Part shown: piece by piece, positions 6,692 to 15,861 of the stretch
How the letters are laid out: the number at the start of each line of letters is the position of its first letter
Numbering within the stretch: the first letter of the stretch is position 1
Assembly (NCBI GenBank): GCA_947259975.1
Contig: CAMYOD010000001.1
Location: 26,446 to 61,942 of the forward strand
Length of the DNA: 35,497 nt
Reading direction: 5' to 3'
From: an uncultured Gammaproteobacteria bacterium
GTDB lineage: Bacteria > Pseudomonadota > Gammaproteobacteria > HyVt-429
Notes under the pieces: generated by a model
What the model was told of the DNA's origin: nothing
The model's input: the letters and a program-made list of their open reading frames with translations, nothing else
Databases searched by the model: none
Made by a program: the position numbers and the translations under genes

Positions 6692-8452
6692 TCAAGGAAC
6701 GCGCAAGATGAATGGGTCACTGACCGCGTGTACATCACCACGCTCATTGATCGCCACCACGCGACACCAGTAACTGCTGCCCTTTTGCAGGTAATTCATG
6801 GCCAGCGGCGACAGGCTTGTGCCGGCCTGTGCCGACGGCACGAGGATGGCAGTGATCAAGTCACCGATGAGCTCCTGGTCGGGATAGACTTCGAGGCGAT
6901 AGACCCGGGTCTCGGCGACCGGCTGCCACTTGAATTCTGTTAGCGGGGTGGCGGCCTCACCGGATCGCGGCTCTGCCATCAACAGCGGCGCCAATGGTGG
7001 CATCCTGCCGATGTCAAAATCCGGCGGGCTGACGCCGACATAGTAACGCATGGCCGGTTCAGTAAACTGGAGTTCGGGACCTTCGACACGCAGTCGCACC
7101 TGGTAAACACCGGGACTACTTGTCGGCAGTAAGGGGCTGTAGAGCTTTGCCACTCTTTGGTAGCCCAGGTACTCGCGCACCAACGTCTTCGTGCGCCGGG
7201 TATCGATACCCTGCTGGATATCGCCGAGCGGCGCCAGACCCGGCTCGTAGACGACGGGCAAGGGCCGGAACAGAGGAACCCCACCGGGCGATAACGGCGC
7301 CCACTCCCACGTTGCGCGCAACAGACCGCCGCCAAGGTAGTTGATTTCCATCACTGCCCGCAGATCGACGCCTTGTTTTACCACCGGAACACGTCGGACG
7401 CCGTCGCCAAAATAGAGATCCATGCGTGTGATCTCGAAGGCTGCGGTGCCCCCGAGCGGCTGGGCGATGCTGGCGGCGAGAGCGTTCTTGCCATCACTAA
7501 AGACGCGCTGAATCACGAGTCGATTGGCGCCCAGCTTGCGCGCCTGGTTCACTATACCCATCGGAATAATCAGACTCTCGTTGAAGGTCAGTGTACTGAT
7601 CCTGCCGGTAGCCAACGCGGGGTTAAACTGTTGCGTCAATGGGCTCAAGATACGGCGTATCAGCTGTCCGGCCGGCGTCCGGTATTCGATACCATCGGAC
7701 CGCACCGTCAGCGCGACACCTGCGCCGAAGCTTTCCACATCGGCCTTCCAGGTGAGCGGAAGATTCCTCGCGCTCGTGGCACCGGCGTGCAGCGGCAGAA
7801 AGCCTCCACCTCCGGATACGGCCACCGCGCTCAGGCGCGAAAAGTTGACGTTGATCTCGGTCGTGACACTGAAGACGATCGGCACCGTATACTGACTAAC
7901 GACTGCGGCGTGCGCGAAGTCGCGAACGTAACTGACGGTGATCGTCGTGCGATAAACCGGATTGTTGATCGCCCGAGACAGCGAGATGTCCTGGATTTCA
8001 TCGAGAACCGCATCGCGGACCGCGTCGATGACGCTCTGCGGAATGAGCAGGTTCTCATTGAAGATGGCATTGCCGAAGGACCCTGTGCACATCCCGGCGG
8101 TGGCGATGGCTCCGGTACCGCCGACGGTGCGCCCATTAAGACGAAACGTCGCCTGGGGCGAGGTAATCGGGAAGGGGTTGATCACATCGCTGAGCGCATC
8201 ACAACGGGGGTCCCAGCGCAGCGCCACGCTGCGTGGATTGATGGATAACGCGGGCCGGGTCGCCGAATCCAACACGTCGCCGAGACTCGCGGCCCCGTTT
8301 GCCGGTGGTGGCACACTCGCAGTCACACTGGTCCGGGCTTGAATGTTTACGGATGGCGGAGTGATCTGCATGCCGAGTACGGCAGCTTCGGATTGCATAG
8401 CCAGCATTGCCAGCAGCGGCAGGGCCATCAGTACCGGTGTCCACTTTTTCAT
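6692..8452 (-). CDS. secreted multidomain protein, function unknown
   Basis: The 586-residue protein starts at ATG 8452 behind a strong GAGGAGGGGA site; a longer in-frame extension to 8587 would overlap the upstream gene and lacks a signal. Residues 1-24 form a signal peptide (KK, then a Leu/Met-rich core, then SEAA). The mature part is beta-rich. A similar block appears twice, FNENLLIPQSVIDAV near 131 and FNESLIIPMGIVNQA near 290, suggesting an internal domain duplication. The last 90 residues (FKWQPVAETRVYRLEVYP, then WCRVVAINERGDVHAVSDPF) resemble a fibronectin type III domain. Its start is 11 bases after the stop of the predicted outer-membrane protein, so the two are an operon. I do not recognise a specific family. 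Confidence 0.7.
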   Translation of the reverse strand: MKKWTPVLMALPLLAMLAMQSEAAVLGMQITPPSVNIQARTSVTASVPPPANGAASLGDVLDSATRPALSINPRSVALRWDPRCDALSDVINPFPITSPQATFRLNGRTVGGTGAIATAGMCTGSFGNAIFNENLLIPQSVIDAVRDAVLDEIQDISLSRAINNPVYRTTITVSYVRDFAHAAVVSQYTVPIVFSVTTEINVNFSRLSAVAVSGGGGFLPLHAGATSARNLPLTWKADVESFGAGVALTVRSDGIEYRTPAGQLIRRILSPLTQQFNPALATGRISTLTFNESLIIPMGIVNQARKLGANRLVIQRVFSDGKNALAASIAQPLGGTAAFEITRMDLYFGDGVRRVPVVKQGVDLRAVMEINYLGGGLLRATWEWAPLSPGGVPLFRPLPVVYEPGLAPLGDIQQGIDTRRTKTLVREYLGYQRVAKLYSPLLPTSSPGVYQVRLRVEGPELQFTEPAMRYYVGVSPPDFDIGRMPPLAPLLMAEPRSGEAATPLTEFKWQPVAETRVYRLEVYPDQELIGDLITAILVPSAQAGTSLSPLAMNYLQKGSSYWCRVVAINERGDVHAVSDPFILRVP

Positions 8453-8463
8453 CGTCCCCTCCT

Positions 8464-10509
8464 CTAGCGTGCGCCCGGATAGACGAGCGACCAGTCGACC
8501 CTGATGCCGGCGAAGACCTGGTACGGGCTGGTCGCCAGTGCGGGGTTGATGCGGTCTTCCTGATCCTGCCACTCGCCACGCAACCATAACGCAACCCCCG
8601 GCCGGTTAGCACGGGGCTGTTTCACCTGCCAGTCAAGGTTGCCGCTCAACGTCTCACTGCGCGAATCGATGGAGCGGTCCGAGGCCTCGTCCTGCGCGAG
8701 ACTCAAACCCAGCGTCAACCTGAGCTTGTCACGGACAAGCACGGCATCGGCATTGACGCCGACCTGCTCACTGTCCGTTTCAATCGCATTGACGTTATCC
8801 TCGGCCCGATTCTTTTGCCCCTGCAGCCCGAACACGAGCCGGTCGCTGAACTGCCAGTAGAACGCCAGGTTGATGAGCCTGTTGTCACGGTCGAATGTCG
8901 TCGCGATCTCATCCGTCTCGCTGCCGAGCCCGTAGCCGGCCTGCCAGTTCCAATTGGGATACAGAAACGCGGCTGTAACCTGGTTATACAGGGTCTTCTG
9001 TTTGATCCGGTAGTCGGCCTGTTCGACGGGCAGCGACGCGTGATTGAACCGCGCGTACTGACTGGTGAAGCTCAGCGTGGGCTGCCCGTACCAGCGCTGG
9101 ACCGGCAGGCCCTGCTCATCCGTCGGTATCGCCGGGGTGTAGGTTGCCGCCAGATTACCGATGCGGTTGCGCAGCGTCGGGAGGTTGCTGTCATCGGCGA
9201 CATTGTCATCGATGACACCGGCCTGTGCTTGCAGTGATAATCCGCCCCACTGCAGGGTCGTGAAGACACGCTTGAGGTCACGATCCGACGGCAGCGTGGC
9301 ATTCGCGAGACTACGGAAATAGAGGTCGACCTGCTGCAGCTGGGCGCCGAGACTCCAGGCGACCGCCTGTTCGCCGCTCCCACTGCCCGGCAACGGCGCA
9401 TAGACAGCCAGCACATCCCAGGCGTTACCCGGTTCCCTATCGAAGTCATCCCCCGTGCCGTCGAAATCGAAATCGGAACTGGCATACTCCCCACGCAGCC
9501 TGACCTTTTCTTTGCCGAGCACGCTCTCGGCCATCACACTACAGGCGTCGCCTTCGGACGTGTTGAAATCGCCCGCCAGACCGATCCCCGTGCCATCCTC
9601 GCCCTGACCCGTAAGACAGGTAGCCATCAAAGTCAGCGCCTGTTTGTTCTGCGACAAGGGATTTGCCGAGACAACTGCCCCTGCGACACGATGCTCTTCA
9701 TTGCTGATTCCCAGACCGTTCCGCCAGCCGAACACCGGCTCGGTGCGGAAGGCGAAAATCGAGGCATTGGCGCTGCCAGGCTCGTTTGATGCCGACAACG
9801 ATGCACCACGCCGGTTAAATTCGCGCATGACCAGACTGTCATAGGACAGCGCATGGTGACCCAGCAGGGCCTGCAGCGTGTCGCCACGACCCTCGAACAG
9901 GTATTCACCGATTTCAATGCTGTGACCACCACCGTTCTCGGTCTGGAATTCTGCCGAGTCATACAACAGGTCGAAGCGGCCGGCGAAATCCCAGTTTTTT
10001 GACGCGCCCGTCGCTGCGAATACGGTGCCGCCATTGAGCTGGTTGCGCTCCAGCGGGTCCACCAGCTCGTCATCGCTCACACGTCGCGCAACATCGACCG
10101 TGGTATCGGCCGTGAAAGCAACCTTTCCGATAGCCTCCACATCGCCGCTGAGGAAAGTCCACGTGCCACGGTGGATAATCTGACCCGCAGGGGTGTACTC
10201 GACCAGGCGCAGGGTATGCTCGCCACTACGCAACGGTTGGGGTGGCGTGAACGCAACCACATAGCCTACGGCGCTCTGCTCCAGAGTCACAAGCTGGCTG
10301 ACGTCGACGTTGTCGAGCTCGAGCGCCAGCCATTCGAGCTGGGCGGCGGTTGCGCTTGCCGGGAGTTGGATACGTACGGTTTCTCGCGCACCAAAACGAT
10401 CGCCACTCTGCGGTTGCAGCAGGGTTGCGTCCCACACCTGTGCCTGGGCAAGGGACACGTATCCGCTCGCACATACGATCAGTATCAGTCTGACGAGGCC
10501 TCCCATCAT
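8464..10509 (-). CDS. predicted outer-membrane beta-barrel protein with N-terminal Ig-like domain
   Basis: The 681-residue protein has a signal peptide (residues 1-24, ending AQAQ). An Ig-like domain of about 100 residues follows (LLQPQSGDRFGARETVRIQL to GTWTFLSG), then a long region of alternating polar and aromatic strands with acidic loops, ending FAGIRVDWSLVYPGAR. That composition, with strands such as NLAFYWQFSDRLVFGLQGQ and LTLGLSLAQDE, is typical of an outer-membrane barrel. There is no TonB plug. It may start at either of two adjacent ATG codons (10509 or 10506), and no good ribosome site is visible. It is co-transcribed with the secreted protein downstream and divergent from the repeat protein at 10930. 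Possibly it exports or anchors its partner; that is inference. Confidence 0.68.
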   Translation of the reverse strand: MMGGLVRLILIVCASGYVSLAQAQVWDATLLQPQSGDRFGARETVRIQLPASATAAQLEWLALELDNVDVSQLVTLEQSAVGYVVAFTPPQPLRSGEHTLRLVEYTPAGQIIHRGTWTFLSGDVEAIGKVAFTADTTVDVARRVSDDELVDPLERNQLNGGTVFAATGASKNWDFAGRFDLLYDSAEFQTENGGGHSIEIGEYLFEGRGDTLQALLGHHALSYDSLVMREFNRRGASLSASNEPGSANASIFAFRTEPVFGWRNGLGISNEEHRVAGAVVSANPLSQNKQALTLMATCLTGQGEDGTGIGLAGDFNTSEGDACSVMAESVLGKEKVRLRGEYASSDFDFDGTGDDFDREPGNAWDVLAVYAPLPGSGSGEQAVAWSLGAQLQQVDLYFRSLANATLPSDRDLKRVFTTLQWGGLSLQAQAGVIDDNVADDSNLPTLRNRIGNLAATYTPAIPTDEQGLPVQRWYGQPTLSFTSQYARFNHASLPVEQADYRIKQKTLYNQVTAAFLYPNWNWQAGYGLGSETDEIATTFDRDNRLINLAFYWQFSDRLVFGLQGQKNRAEDNVNAIETDSEQVGVNADAVLVRDKLRLTLGLSLAQDEASDRSIDSRSETLSGNLDWQVKQPRANRPGVALWLRGEWQDQEDRINPALATSPYQVFAGIRVDWSLVYPGAR

Positions 10510-10782
10510 CTACGATTTCAGCTCCGCGTCAGTTGTCTTGATCTTGGCGAATGTCCGTATTCGTCTGATCGGGATCGGATCGGACCAGCGGCATTGTTTT
10601 GTGTGACCCGGTTTTCGTTAGGTGGACCTGTTCCAGGTAACCTCGGCCAGCGGTCAATGCCGTCGACACCCGCGCATGGCCAGTCCCGCCAATGCGTCAC
10701 CCTGTACCGGCTGCATAGCCAAGTGCTCGTATGACACACCAAGAACCGGACTCTAATTTATTGTCTTTCCTGGCGAAAAGCG

Positions 10783-10796
10783 TTGATCTCGGTCAA
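10783..10796 (+). promoter_or_regulatory. FNR/ANR/DNR-like box in a 420-base divergent promoter region
   Basis: TTGAT-CTCG-GTCAA differs from the FNR dyad TTGAT-N4-ATCAA at one position. A possible -10 element TAGGAT (10819-10824) lies 32 bases from the box centre, which would put the box at -41.5, the class II activator position, for the + gene at 10930. An alternative -10, GATAAT, overlaps it. The rest of 10510-10929 shows no gene; the region must also hold the promoter for the minus-strand gene. Confidence 0.5.
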
Positions 10797-10929
10797 ATCA
10801 CTGGGCACAAAATGGGTGTAGGATAATTTCACAAACCCAGACAGTACGCCTGAATATCCGGACGACGCGCAAAAGTAAGTGATTCCGTCGCGCATCTGAC
10901 CGCCTATCTCAAGTAATTTAGGAGGCGTC

Positions 10930-12453
10930 ATGTTGATACCGAAGCGGAAACCTTTCCTCGTTCTGGTCCCTGCGACAACGTCCCTGTTGCTGGCGTTTGG
11001 GACGCAACAGGCGCTTGCATTCAACCCCCAGCCGGAGCCGCCGGCCAGCGAGCAGCATCCCGCGACCTCACCGGTTGACCCCAAGATCACCGCACCCGCG
11101 ACCGTCCCCGGGACACCGCAAGCCATGGAACCCGGCAATGACGAAAAGCCACATGCGATGGATCCTGGTAACGACGAAAAGCCGCGTGCCATGGATCCCA
11201 GTAACGACGAAAAGCCGCGTGCTATTTCCCCTGGCAACGACGACAAGCCACATATCGGGGACCCAGGCAAAACGCGCGCTATTTCCCCCAGCAACGACGA
11301 CAAGCCACATATCACGGACCCAACCAAAACGCCGGCGATGCAACCGCGTTCCGGTGCGCCGCCGGAAGGCGCGAGCGAGGCGGTTGGCGGCGCCATGGGC
11401 GCGCAGCCGCCGACGGCAGTGAGCCTGAAGCCGACGATCCAGCAACCGGTCGACGGCACCACGCTCAGTTTAGGAGGCAAATCATATCGTTGCACCACTG
11501 TCATCGTCAGGCATCAACCGATCGCCGACTGCTATCCCGACATGGGCCATGATACATGCGCCTGGCATATCGGTGCCGAAGTGCAGAAATACAACGAACA
11601 GAGCAATCAGTTCGAGACCACTATCGAGGGTGTGCCAAACCTCGTCTTTAGCAGTGACGGCGACACAACCGAGGGACAGATGTGTCCACAGGAAGGCCGG
11701 TATCGTATTCGCGCACGCGCCATACACTACAATCTTGGGCACACCGAGATGTTTGGTAACTACTACAGCGATTGGCATGGCGTCGTGGCCATGCAGACCG
11801 TGTCGAAAGACGAGATCCCCATGGCCGCGCAACAGGCGCCCACCTTCGGCGCCAAGGCCCGGCAGCTGGCCGGTGCGGACAAGACACCGGCCGTCATTCC
11901 GCAACCGGGCATGGTACCGGCACCGGTCCCGCCGCCGACGACCGCCGTGCCCACGACCAAGCCCTTGTCCGGTACGCCCCCGGTGATGAAACCGCCGGCC
12001 ATGGCGAAGGCGCCCGCGCCGGCACCCACACCGGCGGCGAAACAAGCGGTCGATCCCGCGGATCAGAAACGTCCGGTCGAGGCACCGAAGCCGGAACTCA
12101 AGAAACAAGTGGTGCTGGCGCGCCCGGTAATCACCTCGCCGGCGGCGAACACCAAATTTACCGCCCCGGTCAGCTTCACCGCCAAGGCCAAGGTAGCCGC
12201 GGGTAAACAGGTCACCTACGGCATCCGCCCCCAGGGGCAGGCGCAAGCGAGCGTGAAAAACGGCAACGGCCAGTTCAGCAATCTCAAGCTCACTGCGGGG
12301 AAAGAGTATTGTGTGTACGTGCGCTACTCGCCAAACGGTCCGGAGAGTGACTGCGTGCCGTTCAAGGTCAAACTGGCGGTGCAGAAGACACCAATGACGG
12401 TGCCCAAACCGATGTCGCCGGGCAAGCTGACGCCGGCGCCGGCGGGGGGATAG
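10930..12453 (+). CDS. secreted Pro-rich repeat protein with FNPQPEPP motif
   Basis: The 507-residue protein starts at ATG 10930 behind TTTAGGAGGC. The signal peptide is residues 1-30 (ending ALA), and the mature protein begins FNPQPEPP, a short motif I have seen at the start of other small secreted proteobacterial proteins of unknown role. Then come 11-residue repeats (65-135), a compact domain with five cysteines (about 165-290), a Pro/Ala/Thr linker (about 300-395), and a final Ig-like beta domain with two cysteines (about 395-485). Nothing suggests catalysis. The layout, a disordered tether between two folded domains, suggests a surface or matrix protein. It is divergent from the outer-membrane pair at 10509-6692 and may be their partner. 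Confidence 0.65.
   Translation: MLIPKRKPFLVLVPATTSLLLAFGTQQALAFNPQPEPPASEQHPATSPVDPKITAPATVPGTPQAMEPGNDEKPHAMDPGNDEKPRAMDPSNDEKPRAISPGNDDKPHIGDPGKTRAISPSNDDKPHITDPTKTPAMQPRSGAPPEGASEAVGGAMGAQPPTAVSLKPTIQQPVDGTTLSLGGKSYRCTTVIVRHQPIADCYPDMGHDTCAWHIGAEVQKYNEQSNQFETTIEGVPNLVFSSDGDTTEGQMCPQEGRYRIRARAIHYNLGHTEMFGNYYSDWHGVVAMQTVSKDEIPMAAQQAPTFGAKARQLAGADKTPAVIPQPGMVPAPVPPPTTAVPTTKPLSGTPPVMKPPAMAKAPAPAPTPAAKQAVDPADQKRPVEAPKPELKKQVVLARPVITSPAANTKFTAPVSFTAKAKVAAGKQVTYGIRPQGQAQASVKNGNGQFSNLKLTAGKEYCVYVRYSPNGPESDCVPFKVKLAVQKTPMTVPKPMSPGKLTPAPAGG
11122..11334 (+). repeat. in-gene tandem repeat coding for five 11-residue units
   Basis: Five units of the form A-M/I-x-P-G/S-N-D-E/D-K-P-H/R occupy residues 65-135 of the secreted protein. 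The last two carry an 8-residue extension of the form I-x-D-P-x-K-T-x. The units differ at DNA level, so it is an older repeat rather than a recent slippage product. Confidence 0.85.
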
Positions 12454-12647
12454 GCACCGGCGTAGGCGCGGGCTCACTAGACGATATCCACCACGCCCAC
12501 ATGGCCCGGGTTGGCGCGCCTTCCCAGCTGCCACGAAAGCAGACCCGCCTCCCGGATGCTGCACGGATAGCGAACTCGCGCCCATTCGCTGCTCTACGTA
12601 GCGCTAGATCTCGCGGAGCCCTGTATTGGCGGGTCCCGTCGGCCAAA

Positions 12648-12667
12648 ACATCGATAATTATCGATGT
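12648..12667. promoter_or_regulatory. 20-base palindrome upstream of bicA, candidate operator
   Basis: ACATCGATAA and TTATCGATGT form a perfect 20-base palindrome about 80-100 bases before the bicA start, in an AT-rich patch inside a GC-rich gap. Its core CGATA-AT-TATCG resembles CGATA-GAC-TATCG upstream of cbbL. It could bind CbbR or another regulator. The rest of 12454-12748 holds no gene; a small GCGGA-AAC-TCCGC hairpin (12725-12737) lies just before the ribosome site. Confidence 0.5.
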
Positions 12668-12748
12668 ATATGATCGAAACTATCACTTTCTAATTAACCC
12701 CCAGGTCCGCGTATAACATCAACTGCGGAAACTCCGCGGTGAGCCCAT

Positions 12749-14437
12749 ATGCGCGTACTAAACGAGATACATTTCAACAACTTACGCGGCGACCTGTTTG
12801 GTGGCGTGACCGCAGCCATCATTGCGCTGCCCATGGCGCTGGCCTTCGGCGTGGCCTCGGGCGCAGGGCCGGCCGCCGGCCTGTACGGCGCCGTATTGGT
12901 GGGTCTGTTCGCCGCCCTGTTTGGCTCCACGCCGACGCTGATTTCCGAACCGACCGGGCCGATGACGGTGGTCATGACGGCCGTCATCGCCAACCTGATC
13001 GCGGCCAATCCCGACCAGGGTATGGCCATGGCCTTTACCGTCGTGATGCTGGCCGGCGTGTTCCAGATCCTGTTCAGTGTCATGAAGTTGGGCAACTACG
13101 TGACGATGATGCCTTACACCGTCGTGTCAGGCTTCATGACGGGCATCGGCGTGATTCTGATCGTGCTGCAGCTGGCGCCGTTTATTGGACACGCGCCGCC
13201 GCCGGGCGGCGTCATCGGCAGCCTGCAGGCGCTGCCGGATCTGGTGACCGACATCAAGCCCTTCGAGCTGGCGCTGGCGGTATTCACGTTCGCGCTTATC
13301 ATGCTGTTTCCGAAGCGTCTGCGGCGCGTGATGCCGCCGCAGCTGATCGCCCTGGTGCTCGGGTCTCTGCTGTCGGTGTATCTGTTGTCAGACGCCGAGA
13401 TCCGCCGCATCGGACCGATTCCGACCGGCCTGCCGGACCTGCAGCTGCCGGTGTTTTCGGCGGCACAATGGCAATTGATGGTTCTCGACGCGTTGGTGCT
13501 CGCGGTGCTCGGCAGCATCGATGCGCTCCTGACCTCCGTGATTGCGGAAAACCTGACCCGCAAGGAGGCCAACTCCAATAAGGAGCTGTTCGGTCAGGGC
13601 ATGGGAAATCTGGCCTCGGGTCTATTCGGCGGCATTCCCGGCGCCGGCGCGACCATGGGCACGGTGGTCAACATCCAGACCGGCGGGCGTAGCGCGGTAT
13701 CGGGGCTGACGCGCGCCCTGTTATTACTCATTGTGGTGATGTGGGCCGCCGACCTGACGGCACATATTCCGCTGGCGGTACTCGCCGGTATCGCCCTCAA
13801 GGTGGGTGTCGATATCATCGACTGGTCATTTCTGCGCCGTGCCCACAAGGTGTCGATGAAGGCCGCCTTGATTATGTACGGCGTCATCGGTCTGACGGTA
13901 TTCGTCGACCTGATCACCGCCGTCGCGATCGGCGTGTTCATCGCCAATGTACTCACCATCGATCGGATGGTCAGACTGCAGAGCGAATCAATCAAAGCAA
14001 TACGCCACGCGGACGGCAGCGAATTCCTCAGCCGCGATGAACAGGTTCTGCTCGACCGTGCGCGCGGCAAGATCCTGGTATTTGCGCTCGGCGGACCCTT
14101 GATTTTCGGTCTCGCCAAGGCGATCTCGCGCACCCATGCCGTACTCGCGGACCACAGCATTCTCGTGGTTGATTTAACGGACGTACCGCTCCTCGGCGTA
14201 TCGTCGTCGCTCGCCCTGGAGAAGATCGTTATAGACGACCTTGCACGCGACTGCCCCGTGTACATCGCCGGCGCCAACCCCAACGTAAAGCGACGCCTGG
14301 AAGCCCTTGGCCTGTTCGCGCGACTGCCGGACGGCAATGTCGTGGAGTCGTGTCAGGAAGCGTTGGAGAAGGCGACCGTACTACTGGAGCGGGGCGCCAC
14401 TGCGAAGACGGCCGATGATTCCCAAACCACTGTTTAG
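12749..14437 (+). CDS. bicA: SulP-family bicarbonate transporter, BicA-like
   Basis: The 562-residue inner-membrane transporter aligns by eye from its first residues with cyanobacterial BicA (IHFNNLRGDLFGGVTAAIIALPMALAFG). It keeps the family blocks GLYGAVLVG, PTLISEPTGPMTVVMTAVIA, SNKELFGQGMGNL, GAGATMGTVVNIQTGGR and GIALKVGVDIIDWSFLRRAHK. About 12-14 membrane segments fill residues 15-410, and a cytoplasmic STAS domain (about 430-550) ends the protein. BicA is a sodium-dependent, low-affinity, high-flux bicarbonate importer. Similarity is far closer to BicA than to sulfate-type SulP proteins as I recall them, and the next gene is csoS1D, which supports a carbon-concentrating role. Substrate is inferred; sulfate or another anion is not excluded. 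Confidence 0.85.
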   Translation: MRVLNEIHFNNLRGDLFGGVTAAIIALPMALAFGVASGAGPAAGLYGAVLVGLFAALFGSTPTLISEPTGPMTVVMTAVIANLIAANPDQGMAMAFTVVMLAGVFQILFSVMKLGNYVTMMPYTVVSGFMTGIGVILIVLQLAPFIGHAPPPGGVIGSLQALPDLVTDIKPFELALAVFTFALIMLFPKRLRRVMPPQLIALVLGSLLSVYLLSDAEIRRIGPIPTGLPDLQLPVFSAAQWQLMVLDALVLAVLGSIDALLTSVIAENLTRKEANSNKELFGQGMGNLASGLFGGIPGAGATMGTVVNIQTGGRSAVSGLTRALLLLIVVMWAADLTAHIPLAVLAGIALKVGVDIIDWSFLRRAHKVSMKAALIMYGVIGLTVFVDLITAVAIGVFIANVLTIDRMVRLQSESIKAIRHADGSEFLSRDEQVLLDRARGKILVFALGGPLIFGLAKAISRTHAVLADHSILVVDLTDVPLLGVSSSLALEKIVIDDLARDCPVYIAGANPNVKRRLEALGLFARLPDGNVVESCQEALEKATVLLERGATAKTADDSQTTV

Positions 14438-14492
14438 ACGCTGGACCAATCGCTGGTGAGCGGTTTCCCCTCGGTCAGGACCTTGAGACTGG

Positions 14493-15107
14493 ATGATTAA
14501 GTTACGAACATACGTTTACATGGATTCGCTGCAGCCGCAGCTCGCCGCGTATATGGCGACCGTGTCGCAGGGCTTCCTGCCAATACCCGGCGATGCCTGC
14601 CTGTGGGTAGAGGTAGCACCTGGCATGGCGATCCATCGCCTTACTGACATCGCGCTCAAAGCGACCCGCGTGCATCTCTCGCAGCAGGTCATCGAACGGG
14701 CCTATGGCTCGATGGTGATTCATCAGCGCGACCAGAGCGATGTGCGCGAGGCCGGCCGCATCGTGCTGTGGAATATGAATGCGGCGGTCGAGGACCGGCA
14801 GACCTGCCGTATCGCGTGGCAGGAAACGATTCGTGGCATGACTCCGGACCACACTGTTTTGATCAACCGTCAGGACCGGCGCGGTTCGATGATCCTGCCC
14901 GGCCAGAGCATGTTTATCCTGGAGACCGAGCCGGCCGGCTACATCATATACGCCGCCAACCAGGCGGAGAAAGCTGCCAACATCACGTTGGTCGACGTAC
15001 GCGCCGTCGGCGCCTTCGGGCGCTTGATCATCTCCGGACGCGAAAGCGACGTGGACGAGGCGGCTGCCGCGGCAATCGACGCGGTCGAGAATCCGTCCGG
15101 GACCTGA
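14493..15107 (+). CDS. csoS1D: tandem-BMC carboxysome shell protein CsoS1D
   Basis: The 204-residue protein consists of two fused BMC domains and closely matches cyanobacterial CsoS1D ([69 protein letters not shown]). CsoS1D forms stacked pseudohexameric trimers with a large central pore thought to gate metabolites such as RuBP. Glu68-Arg69 (in VIERAYGS) correspond to the gate pair reported at 120-121 in the Prochlorococcus protein. The approximately 52-residue N-terminal extension of the cyanobacterial form is absent. ATG 14493 has TCAGGA upstream. The gene lies between bicA (56 bases before) and a Nudix gene (17 bases after), apart from the main cso operon and convergent with it. Confidence 0.92.
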   Translation: MIKLRTYVYMDSLQPQLAAYMATVSQGFLPIPGDACLWVEVAPGMAIHRLTDIALKATRVHLSQQVIERAYGSMVIHQRDQSDVREAGRIVLWNMNAAVEDRQTCRIAWQETIRGMTPDHTVLINRQDRRGSMILPGQSMFILETEPAGYIIYAANQAEKAANITLVDVRAVGAFGRLIISGRESDVDEAAAAAIDAVENPSGT

Positions 15108-15124
15108 CGCCGGAGACATCAGCA

Positions 15125-15679
15125 ATGCATCGCCGTGAACTGCTGGCCCTGCTAGACGCGCACACCACTCGTTTCATGGACGAGGCGGCCTATGTCGCGC
15201 GCGCGCGCACATTCGTCATGGCGCACGAGGACTGTTTTCGCCGTGACCTTTGGCCCGGCCATGTCACCGGCTCCGCCTGGGTGGTCAATCCACGTCGCGA
15301 TCATGCACTGCTCCTGCATCATCGCAAGCATGACCAGTGGTTTCAGCCCGGTGGCCACGCCGACGGTGACGCCGACATATTGCGTGTCGCGTTAAGGGAA
15401 ACATCCGAAGAAACCGGCCTGGACCCGTCACATATACGCCTGGTGCACGATCGGATATTCGATGTCGACATTCATACGATCCCGGCCAGCGAGCGGGGAC
15501 CGCAGCACGAGCACATCGACATTCGGTTCCTGGTCGAAATGGATGATGACCTGCCGATCCCCGGCAATGACGAATCACACCAGGTGCTTTGGGTACCCTT
15601 GCATCAGGTGGCCCGCTTCAATAACAACCGTTCCACCCACCGCATGACGGACAAGACACGCCGCCTGCGTCACGGCTGA
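15125..15679 (+). CDS. Nudix hydrolase in the carboxysome locus
   Basis: The 184-residue cytoplasmic protein has a Nudix box beginning at Gly77 and running to the block RETSEETGL (91-99). The metal-binding glutamates Glu92, Glu95 and Glu96 are present. The first conserved glutamate of the box (G-x5-E) is replaced by Ala83, with Asp82 and Asp84 beside it. ATG 15125 has a GGAG site 9 bases upstream, and the gene follows csoS1D by 17 bases, so it belongs to the bicA-csoS1D unit. Nudix enzymes cleave nucleoside diphosphate-linked compounds; the substrate here is unknown. Removal of a damaged nucleotide or an inhibitory sugar phosphate linked to Rubisco is only a guess. Confidence 0.85.
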   Translation: MHRRELLALLDAHTTRFMDEAAYVARARTFVMAHEDCFRRDLWPGHVTGSAWVVNPRRDHALLLHHRKHDQWFQPGGHADGDADILRVALRETSEETGLDPSHIRLVHDRIFDVDIHTIPASERGPQHEHIDIRFLVEMDDDLPIPGNDESHQVLWVPLHQVARFNNNRSTHRMTDKTRRLRHG

Positions 15680-15861
15680 ACCACACCATCCCGGTCACGC
15701 GGAATCAATCGACCAGACCTCGCATTAGCGCGCTCAGTGTTTTTCGGGTGATCAACTCGTTCGGTGGGCGACCGGACAGGCCGGCAACGCTCTTCGGCAG
15801 ATACCGGCAAGCTTGAGGAGTTATTGATGCCGCGGGGACCCGCGGGGAAAACGCAAAGGCG

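Noticed and set aside
11482..12585. Minus-strand 367-codon frame
   Set aside because: It is antisense to the secreted repeat protein, with His/Arg-rich shadow composition and no ribosome site.
15830..15845. CCGCGG-GGAC-CCGCGG hairpin as the terminator between the Nudix gene and cbbR
   Set aside because: The loop is very short and no T tract follows on either strand; possibly a structural hairpin but not a supported terminator.
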